From a virus: a stretch of DNA of 54,204 bases. The notes below the pieces were generated by a model. It ran no database searches, was not told where the DNA came from, and worked only from the letters and a program-made list of their open reading frames with translations. Position numbers and translations under genes: made by a program. This document shows, in pieces, positions 14,044 through 22,717 of this stretch. Location: the IMG/VR virus record IMGVR_UViG_3300027608_002214, positions 1-54,204 of that record, one strand, 5' to 3'. Position 1 is the stretch's first letter. Each line of letters opens with the position of its first letter.

Positions 14044-15684
14044 TTAACCCCATTCTAAATATACTTGATCAATCTCAACACCTAAAGAATTAACAGTATG
14101 CCATATAAAATTTTCTATAATCTCTTTAATTTCACTATCTAATTCCCACCATAATTCATCGTTAATTAATTCATGATCCGTTAAATTATAATGTTCCCCA
14201 TTAAATGTATCAACAGTACCTTCAATAATATCAAAAGACGCATAAAGTTCTGAATCACCATTCGCCGTAATATTTGTTTGTTCAAATGACATATCAACTA
14301 TTTTAAAAACAAAATCATAATTACCAACACCAATATCCATATCTTCCACATCCTGAGTTGTAAAAGTTTTACCAATAAAATAGTTTTTGATATTTCTAAC
14401 TAACTCTTCTTGACCCCCAATGTATTCTATATAGTAATTACGGATCTCATCTACTCGTTTTAATAACCCCAAATTACTTATTTGTTTTAAATTAAACATT
14501 GGTATTTTACCTTCCGATTTTTTTGTGTCCCACACTTTAGTAAAATACTTTTTTAATAGATTGGTTTCTTCTTTTAATATTTTTTTTATTAATTTTTTAC
14601 TTGAGGATTCCATCTGTCGATTGTGTGTATTATTTTGTTCATCAATATGAAAAATTAAACGAATATTGTGTGTTCTAATAATATCTGAAGCCACGGTTGA
14701 AATAAAAAAATCATCGTAGTCTACCCATTCAAAAACACTACTAAAGTTAACATCTATATAAACATTAAACATAGGATATTTACCAAAATTTTTTTTTATT
14801 TTTTCAACATTTTTAACATTAACATTTCCAAGAGTATCCAACACATCACAGGTATCAAAATTTAACCAATCAGGCCAAGTCTCGTTATCTGACGTGTCAC
14901 AAATATTTTTTATTGTGTTAATACTTTTATTAACTATTTTATTAAATGTTTCAGCTAAATTACTTTCATTGATTGATCCTTTACTTAGTTTATCATCATT
15001 AATAGATTCTCTCCATAAACTTCTTCCATTACCTTCATGTATTAATTCTATTGCTTCTGGTGGTATGTTATCAAATGTTACTATATGTTTTTTAGATGAT
15101 TCAAAGTGTCTATCTTTATACCATTTAACTTTAGGTATCATTTCCGTATTAATTCCCCATACATCATCGTCGTATGTTGAATCAAACCAAGCCCTTTTAT
15201 TTGTTGAGTTAGTTGCAAATATTGCCGGTATACACTTCTCACCATAACCAACATAAGTCGTATAACAATCTCCAGCGCTCACTTCTAATCCAATTCTTAA
15301 TATACTTTCTCTCCATACAGGACTTGATTTATGTATAACAATTCTGTTTGGTGTAATTTCTTTACCTGCAGGACTATAATTTTCATTTATATTACCACTA
15401 TTTTTTCTTTGATTATAATAATACGCCTTAAGTACAGGTTCATAAGTATCAACCATATATTTAATGAAATCAGAAACATCATATACAGGTACAGTATATA
15501 ATTCAATTTCGTATTTGTAGTGGAGATAGTTTTCTAAAGTTGCTTGGACCAATTTCCATTTGAACTCTTCTAAACTTTTGGAATCATGGTAGATATAGGA
15601 AATACCTTTCCTCATCATTTTTTCAAATTTATGGTGGTCAATTCGTCTCTTGAAGAATGGTGGTATATTGTGATCGTTACTCAT
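14044..15684 (-). CDS. Large multi-domain polyprotein with ART-like segment and internal leader
   Basis: A 546-residue protein in four apparent parts. Residues 1-95: RRR-like start (IPPFFKRRIDHHKF) and helical domain. Residues about 112-220: VIHKSSPVWRESILRIGLEV, then VWGINTEMIPKVKWYKD and HIVTFDNIPPEAIELI, resembling the ADP-ribosyltransferase/KptA-like fold found in phage and toxin proteins. Residues 241-355: unknown. Residues 361-374: full internal leader (SSKKLIKKILKEET), then a C-terminal domain. The parts are separated by NINEN (99), SINES (238) and ILKEE (369), all I/L-x-E. I infer processing into four proteins. The ART assignment is tentative. Confidence 0.7.
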   Translation of the reverse strand: MSNDHNIPPFFKRRIDHHKFEKMMRKGISYIYHDSKSLEEFKWKLVQATLENYLHYKYEIELYTVPVYDVSDFIKYMVDTYEPVLKAYYYNQRKNSGNINENYSPAGKEITPNRIVIHKSSPVWRESILRIGLEVSAGDCYTTYVGYGEKCIPAIFATNSTNKRAWFDSTYDDDVWGINTEMIPKVKWYKDRHFESSKKHIVTFDNIPPEAIELIHEGNGRSLWRESINDDKLSKGSINESNLAETFNKIVNKSINTIKNICDTSDNETWPDWLNFDTCDVLDTLGNVNVKNVEKIKKNFGKYPMFNVYIDVNFSSVFEWVDYDDFFISTVASDIIRTHNIRLIFHIDEQNNTHNRQMESSSKKLIKKILKEETNLLKKYFTKVWDTKKSEGKIPMFNLKQISNLGLLKRVDEIRNYYIEYIGGQEELVRNIKNYFIGKTFTTQDVEDMDIGVGNYDFVFKIVDMSFEQTNITANGDSELYASFDIIEGTVDTFNGEHYNLTDHELINDELWWELDSEIKEIIENFIWHTVNSLGVEIDQVYLEWG

Positions 15685-15690
15685 ATAGTT

Positions 15691-15698
15691 TATAAATA
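15691..15698 (-). promoter_or_regulatory. TATTTATA box of the 14044-15684 gene
   Basis: Box six bases before the ATG. Confidence 0.45.
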
Positions 15699-15777
15699 CT
15701 TTGAGTAATAAAAAATGTGTTACCTTTGTGAGGTTTTACTTGCGGATAAGTAATCGTAATAAGTAATAATATTATTA

Positions 15778-16020
15778 TTATCTTTTGAAGTTAAATACAA
15801 ATGGTTCATAAGTTTCTTTATAGTAGTTAATTTTCATTTTTCGGTTTACTTCTTTATCCGTATAACCAATCATGTAAGCTCTATCAATTAAAGAGATTTC
15901 TTCTTCTTTTAAATTATTAATTTGTTCTTTTAAAGATGTTAAATGTAATTTTAAATCTTCAGGAAAATGTTTTTCTTTTTCCTGAATAATATCAATCATT
16001 TTTTTAGTAATTAGTCCCAT
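15778..16020 (-). CDS. Small coiled-coil protein, unknown
   Basis: An 80-residue, mostly helical charged protein (LKLHLTSLKEQINNLKEEEI) starting MGLITKKMIDIIQEKEKHF. No leader of the shared kind, although MGLI recalls the end of the M15-type leader. A TATTTAT box lies at 16037-16043. Function unknown. Confidence 0.6.
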   Translation of the reverse strand: MGLITKKMIDIIQEKEKHFPEDLKLHLTSLKEQINNLKEEEISLIDRAYMIGYTDKEVNRKMKINYYKETYEPFVFNFKR

Positions 16021-16046
16021 ATGTTCTGATTTTTAAATAAATATAA

Positions 16047-16322
16047 CTAAACTAAACTATCTTCACACCATATTGGTGTTTTTTCTCCAACATAAGATCC
16101 AACAACATTATAATAATAATGTTCTAAGGCATCTTCTTCATCCATTCCTTCATTAATAAATATTTCAATACATTTTGTTTTTGAATATATAAGTCGGTAT
16201 GATCCTTCCTCAATACCAATAATTGCATCATCAAGTCCATCAGCCTTTAATATTTCTTCATCAGGATAATTTTCAACAATTGAATCTAATATAATACTAC
16301 CATTTTTATTATTATCACTCAT
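16047..16322 (-). CDS. Small acidic protein, unknown
   Basis: A 91-residue acidic protein (SIVENYPDEEILKADGLDDA, then IIGIEEGSYRLIYSK) with no recognisable motif. It has no leader and lies 46 bases downstream of the next gene. Confidence 0.6.
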   Translation of the reverse strand: MSDNNKNGSIILDSIVENYPDEEILKADGLDDAIIGIEEGSYRLIYSKTKCIEIFINEGMDEEDALEHYYYNVVGSYVGEKTPIWCEDSLV

Positions 16323-16368
16323 ATTAAATGTTTTATTTAAAAATAAACATTTTTTTTTAATGAGTCAA

Positions 16369-17742
16369 CTAATTTTTTTCAAACCACTCTCTCATTTCAT
16401 CTCTGACAGAATTTAATGCTTTTTTAGCGTAATGTATAATAGCAGGAAAATAGTTTGTATTGTAGAAATCAATCAGTTGTTCAATTGTTTTAAATTTTTG
16501 ATCTATATCCATAAAGTTATGGATCTCAACATCCTCCTCATATTCTTCTATATCATTCCTATAAAAGTCTATGTCCACAGGTAGTATATTGTTTCCATCC
16601 CAAAACATTGTGGCATAACCTACTAATGCTTCAGTTTTATTTTTACCAAAATAAATTGTAAAATCCCATGTGGATGATTGACGATCAATTGCAACATTTA
16701 TTTCAACCTCATCATCTTTATAATTAGAATTCAATTCTTTTTTATCAAAGATATAATAAGTTAATATATCATTACATTGTTGAGGTGTAAATGATTTTAT
16801 TTTATTTAAACTTAACTGATCATCATCAGATGAAATAAAATCAGGTTTAATAAGTTTATTTGCAGCATTAATCGTCAAACCAAACTTTTTTATTGTGTCA
16901 TAAACTCCAATCTTATCAACAGATTTTGAAATCATTTCTTTTGTTCTTTCAAAACTATTTTCAGATAATAATTTTTTATCATTAAACATTAACTTTTTAA
17001 TTTCATTAACATATCCCGATAAAGGATTTTTTATATCCAATGGTGAGTTCAATATCCAATCCTCAATTTGAAAAAATCTTTTTAAAATCTGATTAATAGA
17101 TTCATCCATAAATTCTTTTGGTGGTGTTGGACTTTCAGTTATTTCATCATTACTATATGATAACTTTTCAGTAACCTGTTTGTTTGCCAATCTATAAATT
17201 TTTTGAAATAACTCATCATCATTATTTTCAAACGCCAATGGGATTTCAAATCTTAACCCAATAGTGTAACTATATCTTGGGTTTTCACTTCTAGATCCTC
17301 CCATTATATTTTTATAATAATAAAGTTCAATAACAGTATTATATTGACGGAAATTAAGTTCAGTTGGGGGGTCTGTTTTGTAACTAACATAACCAACATT
17401 TTCATTGTAAGTCACATCTTGAAATTGTATTCTATCATTTCCGTCTCTTTCACTAGTAACAGATGTTTTAAGATATTTTAGAAAGGGTATTCTTTTTTTA
17501 AGGTATTCTTCAGTAACTTTAATTGATTTATCTTCAATTTCATTAACCATATTATAGTTCTTCCAAAACTTATTTAATTCAGTTTTATTATATTTTTTTG
17601 ACTTATTATCCCAACCACAAGAATGACAAAGATTAGGATGTTTATCCTTTTTTTCTTTATCCCAAGAGTGTTTACACTTAGAACACTTTATTTTACCTTC
17701 TAAAAGTAGTTTTGATTGTTCTTCAGTTATAATAATTTTCAT
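16369..17742 (-). CDS. Leader-bearing zinc-ribbon protein
   Basis: A 457-residue protein. N-terminus MKIIITEEQSKLLLEGKIK is the third leader type (L-L-E-G). Residues 20-46 form a Cys4 zinc ribbon (CSKCKHSW ... CHSCGWDN). The large remainder is unknown; a stretch near residues 270-295 (KSVDKIGVYDTIKKFGL) loosely recalls the SVGG domain start. Its ATG overlaps the upstream stop (ATGA). The leader resembles that of the sigma factor at 36423. Confidence 0.75.
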   Translation of the reverse strand: MKIIITEEQSKLLLEGKIKCSKCKHSWDKEKKDKHPNLCHSCGWDNKSKKYNKTELNKFWKNYNMVNEIEDKSIKVTEEYLKKRIPFLKYLKTSVTSERDGNDRIQFQDVTYNENVGYVSYKTDPPTELNFRQYNTVIELYYYKNIMGGSRSENPRYSYTIGLRFEIPLAFENNDDELFQKIYRLANKQVTEKLSYSNDEITESPTPPKEFMDESINQILKRFFQIEDWILNSPLDIKNPLSGYVNEIKKLMFNDKKLLSENSFERTKEMISKSVDKIGVYDTIKKFGLTINAANKLIKPDFISSDDDQLSLNKIKSFTPQQCNDILTYYIFDKKELNSNYKDDEVEINVAIDRQSSTWDFTIYFGKNKTEALVGYATMFWDGNNILPVDIDFYRNDIEEYEEDVEIHNFMDIDQKFKTIEQLIDFYNTNYFPAIIHYAKKALNSVRDEMREWFEKN

Positions 17743-18620
17743 TTATCAATTTCTTTAGTAATATTATCTTTAACCATAAATATTACGTATTTTGAGTTTT
17801 TTGGATAAATTACTAAATCAACCGCTTTATGTTTTCCATTATTATAATCAATAATAAATGTGTCTAGTTGAGATTCGTTTGACTTTGATTGAATTGTACT
17901 TATACCTTTTTTTGTTTTAATAATAAAATCAACAGATAACAACATATCAATAAAATCGCCGTTTCCACCTTGATATAAAAGTTCTGCTCCATCACTTTTA
18001 AGTTTTTTTATGATATTATTTTCTAACTTTTCACCATAATCACTGTTAACTTTTATATTGTTTGTAAAGTTAAGTAATTCCATAGGTGAGGTTAAATATG
18101 TTGTAAATAATTGTGGAATTTTATGTTTATGTTTTAATAAAATATTTTTAGATTCCTCATCAGAATCTTTTGAAAGTAACGAATCAATTATATTTTTACT
18201 GTTAAGACTACCGTTAGTATATGACCGAATAAGTAATTCAGTTAAAATATCCGCAATATCTGAGTAATTAGTATTTAATTTATTAACATAATTCCAAACA
18301 CCATTAGAATCTATTTCTCCATTATTGTTAGTGTAAACAAGTTTTCTATTTGGTAAATTTTTAATAAAATCATTATGTTGTATTTCTGAGATATTACCGT
18401 TATTTTTTAATAAATTAATTCCAAAAATATGTTTGTCAATCTCTTCCTGCCTTATATTACTTTTTAAAGGATCTAATATCTTATCAATAATTTTTTCTAT
18501 CCCTAACCCTTCTTTTTTTACTAACTCTAACCCTTCTTTTTTGTATACCCAACTTTTGTGTAACCAATACTTAAAACTATTTAATCTTCTTTCTATTTCT
18601 AATCTTTTGTTTTCAACCAT
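17739..18620 (-). CDS. Protein with possible nuclease-like C-terminus
   Basis: A 293-residue protein with a helical, charged N-terminal two thirds. Residues about 200-260 read LENNIIKKLKSDGAELLYQG, GNGDFIDMLLSVDFII and STIQSKSN, which could be a PD-(D/E)xK-type arrangement (acidic residues on one strand, Q-x-K on the next). This is only a pattern match. It has no leader, has a Bacteroidota-type promoter, and is coupled by ATGA to the zinc-ribbon leader protein. Confidence 0.65.
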   Translation of the reverse strand: MVENKRLEIERRLNSFKYWLHKSWVYKKEGLELVKKEGLGIEKIIDKILDPLKSNIRQEEIDKHIFGINLLKNNGNISEIQHNDFIKNLPNRKLVYTNNNGEIDSNGVWNYVNKLNTNYSDIADILTELLIRSYTNGSLNSKNIIDSLLSKDSDEESKNILLKHKHKIPQLFTTYLTSPMELLNFTNNIKVNSDYGEKLENNIIKKLKSDGAELLYQGGNGDFIDMLLSVDFIIKTKKGISTIQSKSNESQLDTFIIDYNNGKHKAVDLVIYPKNSKYVIFMVKDNITKEIDK

Positions 18621-18638
18621 ATTATAATTTTATTTCTA

Positions 18639-18670
18639 CAAAGATAAAAAATTATATTTGATTAATCAAA
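18639..18670 (-). promoter_or_regulatory. Bacteroidota-type promoter of the 17739-18620 gene
   Basis: TTTG (18670-18667), 20 bases, TATCTTTG (18646-18639): exact match to TTTG-N20-TAnnTTTG, 18 bases before the ATG. Confidence 0.75.
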
Positions 18671-18685
18671 TAAAAAGTATTATTT

Positions 18686-19354
18686 TTAGTCTAAATCATC
18701 TTCTTTAATAATGATTGATAAACCAGACTCCATCCATTCATTACTATATAAATCAATTTCTATTGTCAGATTGTTTCTATCTAAAATAATTTTTCCTGAT
18801 GATCCCTCATTTATTTCCCAACCACCAAATGAAGACTCAAGTTTATCATAGAAAAAATTTTCAAGTTCATCAGGATATCCAATTGTTTCTGATGGACCAT
18901 CTTCCTCATCACTTCCATTATTATTTAACTCACCACTATCTCCTCCACCAGAAAACTTAACTTCAAAGTAATTTATATTATTTTCATCTAAAAAATTTTG
19001 AACTAAAGGCATAGTACTTACGTCATATTCATCGGATTCACCCACCGAAGTTTGTTCTTCTATTTCACTAGTTATTTCCATAGTTTTATTAATGCGATCA
19101 ACAAGTATAGTAACGTGATAATAATAGTCTCCATTCTCATTTCGAGAGTTTTCCCAAATTTCATCCGTATATTTTTCAATTATTTTTTCAAAAAATGAGT
19201 AAAAGTTAGACGGTATGGTATAACTTTTATTACCAACATAAAACATATCTTCAAAATGGTCAACATATCTACCATCCATGCTGAGATTAAGTCTAACCTC
19301 ATCAACTTTCAAACTTTTTAGATAAACTAAAAATCCATAAAATTTATTTTTCAT
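18686..19354 (-). CDS. Acidic protein with GGGDSGE motif, unknown
   Basis: A 222-residue acidic protein. Two helix-strand segments (FYSFFEKIIEKYTDEIW...HVTILVDRINKTMEI and ELENFFYDKLESSFGGWEIN...KIILDRNNLTIEIDL) look like related halves. Between them lies FEVKFSGGGDSGEL, a glycine-acid motif seen in some uncharacterised bacterial and phage families. No leader. TATTTATA lies at 19367-19374, 12 bases before the start. Confidence 0.65.
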   Translation of the reverse strand: MKNKFYGFLVYLKSLKVDEVRLNLSMDGRYVDHFEDMFYVGNKSYTIPSNFYSFFEKIIEKYTDEIWENSRNENGDYYYHVTILVDRINKTMEITSEIEEQTSVGESDEYDVSTMPLVQNFLDENNINYFEVKFSGGGDSGELNNNGSDEEDGPSETIGYPDELENFFYDKLESSFGGWEINEGSSGKIILDRNNLTIEIDLYSNEWMESGLSIIIKEDDLD

Positions 19355-19366
19355 ATTTTTTTATTA

Positions 19367-19374
19367 TATAAATA
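19367..19374 (-). promoter_or_regulatory. TATTTATA box of the 18686-19354 gene
   Basis: Box 12 bases before the ATG, just after the stop region of the gene at 19377-19730. Confidence 0.4.
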
Positions 19375-19376
19375 TA

Positions 19377-19730
19377 TTAATCATCGAATTTAAGATCTAA
19401 AGTTCTTGTCATCCACATAGGTTTTTGTTTATTTTGTATTGCTTGTATCCATTCTCTTGCACTTGGTATATAATCAAAACAATCTTCCTTCACATGTTGT
19501 TCTCCAACATATCTTGTATAAACAACTTTTTCATCACTATTAACAAACGAAGATCCAAATATCTTTTCCATTTCAAATATACCCTCTGAATGATGTCTAA
19601 ACATTCTGTGATATGAATGACCTACCCAAGCTTTTGTTTCATCCATCCAATTATGTAAATGAATATAATCTTCAACTTTACCCCCAAACTTTTTAACAGA
19701 ACTTTTTGAGTGTAATAAAGGATGTGACAT
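19377..19730 (-). CDS. Small conserved-type protein (DUF6915-like?)
   Basis: A 117-residue protein rich in His and Trp: MSHPLLHSKSSVKKFGGKVE, IHLHNWMDETKAWVGHSYHR, MFRHHSEGIFEMEKIFG. The opening resembles a small uncharacterised bacterial family that I associate with DUF6915; I cannot verify this. Clustered His residues suggest metal binding. No leader. Confidence 0.65.
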   Translation of the reverse strand: MSHPLLHSKSSVKKFGGKVEDYIHLHNWMDETKAWVGHSYHRMFRHHSEGIFEMEKIFGSSFVNSDEKVVYTRYVGEQHVKEDCFDYIPSAREWIQAIQNKQKPMWMTRTLDLKFDD

Positions 19731-19802
19731 ATAATATACTTTTATTATAAGTATAAAAAAAATATTTATTATTTAAAGTATTTAATTTTTAAGTATTGAC
19801 CA

Positions 19803-19810
19803 TATTTATA
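19803..19810 (+). promoter_or_regulatory. TATTTATA box of the 19815-20789 gene
   Basis: Box four bases before the plus-strand ATG, so the arrangement is kept on both strands. Confidence 0.5.
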
Positions 19811-19814
19811 TAAT

Positions 19815-20789
19815 ATGGAATATTTAATTAAAAAAATATTAAAAGAATATGAGGAGGAAGAGGAAAAAGCGTTTCCAAAAAATGTTTCTTTATTTTTTAA
19901 ATTTTTAAATGGTTATAGAAAAGGAGGAAATGTAACACTAAATGCCTTAGGTAATTTTATGTTGTCTAACATGAAAACTTTTGGTTTAAAACCTCAAGAA
20001 TATCAACACTATTTAAATCTTTATACTCAAAATTTTAGAGAAGATGGTCAATACATTTTAACCAAAAAAAATGAATTAAATGCCGAATATAATCAATCAA
20101 AACCAAAACGAACTTCTAATTCAAAAGCTTCAGATTTAGTAAGGGATTTACAACCATTTAAAGGATCAAATTTAGAGGGTAAGTGGAAACAGGATTATAA
20201 GGGTGATTGGGCATATGTTGTATATTCTTGGAATTGGTATCCAATATATATGTATAAATATAAAAAATGGTTTGAGGTTGATAATCGATATTCCTCATCA
20301 ACAGGTAAACATATGTCAGCCACAAGTCCTGGAAGGTATAACAGTCAGTTAAGAAAAACAATGTTCATTGTTTCACAAGATGAAATGTCTAATCTTTTAA
20401 ACGGTCAACAAACATCAGAAAATATAATTAAAAATAAAAATAAAAAATTTATTGACATTGTTGGAAAAGAAATTCATACCTTAAAACAAGTTAGATTAGG
20501 TTGGGACCCAAGAGTTAGAATATCATTTAATTTTATGAAAGTAAGTATGGAAGAAAATGATCCTCGTATTGATGTTGAAGTTATTAATGTTGATAAAATG
20601 GACAATAATAAAATAGATAGATCTTCAGGTAACTTTTTAAAAGGTGAAATGGTTGGAGTTTCAAAAGAATATATCACCGATTTAATGAAAGAATACATCT
20701 CAAGATATTCTTCCTCTATATTAGGAAGAGATGTTTCAAATGAAATTAGTGTAATCGTAACTTACTTAGATAATCCAAATATAAACTAA
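19815..20789 (+). CDS. Leader-bearing plus-strand protein, unknown
   Basis: A 324-residue protein with leader MEYLIKKILKEYEEEEEKAF, close to the KKLIKKILKEE type. The body is Trp/Tyr-rich in the middle (WAYVVYSWNWYPIYMYKYKK) and ends in an alpha/beta region (RLGWDPRVRISFNFMKVSME). No known motif. It faces the minus-strand neighbours and ends in its own terminator. Confidence 0.75.
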   Translation: MEYLIKKILKEYEEEEEKAFPKNVSLFFKFLNGYRKGGNVTLNALGNFMLSNMKTFGLKPQEYQHYLNLYTQNFREDGQYILTKKNELNAEYNQSKPKRTSNSKASDLVRDLQPFKGSNLEGKWKQDYKGDWAYVVYSWNWYPIYMYKYKKWFEVDNRYSSSTGKHMSATSPGRYNSQLRKTMFIVSQDEMSNLLNGQQTSENIIKNKNKKFIDIVGKEIHTLKQVRLGWDPRVRISFNFMKVSMEENDPRIDVEVINVDKMDNNKIDRSSGNFLKGEMVGVSKEYITDLMKEYISRYSSSILGRDVSNEISVIVTYLDNPNIN

Positions 20790-20793
20790 AAAA

Positions 20794-20817
20794 TCGGATC
20801 TAGTCCGACTTTTTTTC
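20794..20817 (+). terminator. Terminator after the 19815-20789 gene
   Basis: TCGGA-TCTAG-TCCGA hairpin followed by C and a run of seven T residues, five bases after the stop. Convergent with the gene at 20833-21045. Confidence 0.7.
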
Positions 20818-20832
20818 ATTAAACTAACATAG

Positions 20833-21045
20833 TTATCCCATCATTTCAGTAGCTTTGTACACCGCTAATTCTTTGGTTTTAAACCCACGTTCTTTAATGT
20901 TTTTACCATGTACGATTTGATAAGTAGTTGAAGCAACTTCTTTTTTATCACCTCTACCTGGTTGTTTTCTCATAACATCTGTTGCGTAGACATCTAAAAA
21001 ACCAACTTTACAAATGTAACGACCTTTTGTTGAACCTTTTCCCAT
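20833..21045 (-). CDS. Small basic protein, unknown
   Basis: A 70-residue basic protein (MGKGSTKGRYICKVGFLDVY...GFKTKELAVYKATEMMG). Short, basic and Gly-rich at the start; it could bind nucleic acid but no domain is identified. A host-like promoter with TATATTTG at 21078-21085 lies upstream (the -33 element is GTTG rather than TTTG). Confidence 0.65.
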   Translation of the reverse strand: MGKGSTKGRYICKVGFLDVYATDVMRKQPGRGDKKEVASTTYQIVHGKNIKERGFKTKELAVYKATEMMG

Positions 21046-21161
21046 TTTTTTATTTTTTGTTTTGATTAATACTTTTACAAATATATAAATTTATTTTCTA
21101 TTTATCAACAAAATTTTAATTTTATTCTAAAAGTATTACCTATATTATATATTTAATTACT

Positions 21162-21707
21162 TTATTTAAGAAATTTTAATTTGTAAAGTGTAGAATTTAT
21201 TAGTTCCTGAATTGTATCTATTTGATTTTGGATATAACTATCGTCAACCGAATCTCTATTTTCTTCAATCATATTCAATAAACTTGTAAAGTATTTTAAT
21301 ACTTGGTTTTTGTTTTTATAAGATTGATTCTTAAATGATTTGTAATTAGTTAAAAGACCGTACTTACCTTGATAAGACTCTATTACACCATCAACAAGTA
21401 CATCAATCCCTTCGTAATATTTTTGTAAGGCTTTGTGTTCAGAATATGATTTAGTTCCTAAATGGAAAATATGAATTTGTGTTTGTGAATGTAATATTTG
21501 ACAAACCATTTCACAGAAATCTTCATTATGACTGGAAGATTCTGTATCTTCGTCGTTGTTATCCTCTTGATCATTATCGTCCTCATCATTATCGTCCACA
21601 TCCTCTTCATCATTATCGTCCTCATCATCTAACAAATCGTCTTGTTCATACAGTCCTTGTTTTTTTAATGTTTCAAAAACTTTTTTAGTTAAATTTTTAT
21701 CAGCCAT
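21162..21707 (-). CDS. Acidic ferritin/Dps-like protein
   Basis: A 181-residue protein. Residues 1-20 (MADKNLTKKVFETLKKQGLY) are a basic helix; residues 21-58 are almost entirely Asp/Glu/Asn. The rest is a helical bundle with IFHLGTKSYSEHKALQKYYE and GIDVLVDGVIESYQGKYGLL, matching the H-x-x-T...E-H-x-x-L...D-x-x-x-D...E spacing of Dps/ferritin-like metal sites. It may bind iron or DNA in the particle, or be structural; the ferritin-like fold is inferred from pattern only. Confidence 0.7.
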   Translation of the reverse strand: MADKNLTKKVFETLKKQGLYEQDDLLDDEDDNDEEDVDDNDEDDNDQEDNNDEDTESSSHNEDFCEMVCQILHSQTQIHIFHLGTKSYSEHKALQKYYEGIDVLVDGVIESYQGKYGLLTNYKSFKNQSYKNKNQVLKYFTSLLNMIEENRDSVDDSYIQNQIDTIQELINSTLYKLKFLK

Positions 21708-21733
21708 AATATTTGTTTTTATTTACTTATTTT

Positions 21734-22717
21734 TTAAAACCAGTTCTTTGGGTTCCATTTTGATTTTTTAGCATCTTCCGCAGCTCTATTTAACGCATCT
21801 TGAGCGTCTCTTGCTTGTCTATCAAGTTCGTCTTGTGCCGCTCTCGCTTGTCTATTAAGTTCATCTTGTGCCGCTCTCGCTTGTCTATCAAGTTCTTCCT
21901 GTGCAATTCTTGCCAATCTATCACTTTCTTCTTTAGCCGCTTTTGTTTGTCTGTCAAGTTCTTCTTGAGCTTCTCTCGCCTTTCTTTCAGTTTCTTCTTG
22001 GGCTATTTTTGCAAGTCGTTCAGTTTCTCTTTGTGTTGCTTCAGATAACGCTTGTGCTTCTGCTGCCGCACGTTCTGATTGTTCTGCCGCCAATCTAGCG
22101 TCTTCAGCAATTTGATTCGTATCAACACTCACACTTAGATCAACATCAACACCAAGTAAAACTGCCACTTCACCACTAACTCCGACAGTTGCAACACCAT
22201 CTACATAAGTAGCTTCACCACCACCACCAACACCAACTTGTTCTCCAACCGATACACCAGCACCTGCGGTTACTGAACCTTCTCTTAAATCTAAAGTTCC
22301 TTCACCATCTACACCAACTGAACTTCCTGCCGATACACTTCCATTTGCTACCACTCCTTCATCACCTGCCCTTACTTCTAAACTTGCTTCATTTCCTGTT
22401 TTAGCGTAAGCATCTACAGAACCACCAACCCCAAATCCTTCATCATTAGCCTGACCCTCTACTGTAACATGAACTTCAGTTGTGTCTGAATAGTTTGCTT
22501 CCACATATACATTGTTACCATCTAAACCACCATCAACTGATGCTTCTGTCCCAGTTTTAGCGGAAGCTTCAATGCCAATCGAGGCATTTTCATTTCCTGT
22601 TTCTATTCCTGCGGATGCAGTAGTTGTATTATCAAATGATGCACCACCTGAGGTTTCATCTGAATGTGTTTCGGTTGTTTGATTTTGTTTCATATGTTCG
22701 TGTTTTTTTGTTTTCAT
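21734..22717 (-). CDS. Gly-rich / hendecad-repeat protein
   Basis: A 327-residue protein in two parts. Residues 20-205 are Gly/Ala/Ser/Val/Thr-rich with short repeating strands (EASAKTGTEASVDGG, SVSAGSSVGVDGEG). Residues 210-320 form a long helix of 11-residue repeats such as AAQDELNRQAR, AAQDELDRQAR and IAQEELDRQAR, about eight or nine units. Hendecads make right-handed coiled coils and also occur in LEA-like proteins. A fibre-like, peptidoglycan-spanning or protective role fits. Its ATG overlaps the upstream stop (ATGA). Confidence 0.75.
   Translation of the reverse strand: MKTKKHEHMKQNQTTETHSDETSGGASFDNTTTASAGIETGNENASIGIEASAKTGTEASVDGGLDGNNVYVEANYSDTTEVHVTVEGQANDEGFGVGGSVDAYAKTGNEASLEVRAGDEGVVANGSVSAGSSVGVDGEGTLDLREGSVTAGAGVSVGEQVGVGGGGEATYVDGVATVGVSGEVAVLLGVDVDLSVSVDTNQIAEDARLAAEQSERAAAEAQALSEATQRETERLAKIAQEETERKAREAQEELDRQTKAAKEESDRLARIAQEELDRQARAAQDELNRQARAAQDELDRQARDAQDALNRAAEDAKKSKWNPKNWF

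Noticed and set aside
2323-19374. TATAAATA strings on the plus strand as T4-type late promoters
   Set aside because: In T4 the box is TATAAATA on the coding strand; here the coding strand reads TATTTATA, and plus-strand promoters would point away from the adjacent genes.
21770-22060. Regular 33-base repeats looking like a CRISPR array
   Set aside because: They are in frame within a coding region and give 11-residue protein repeats; there are no unique spacers.
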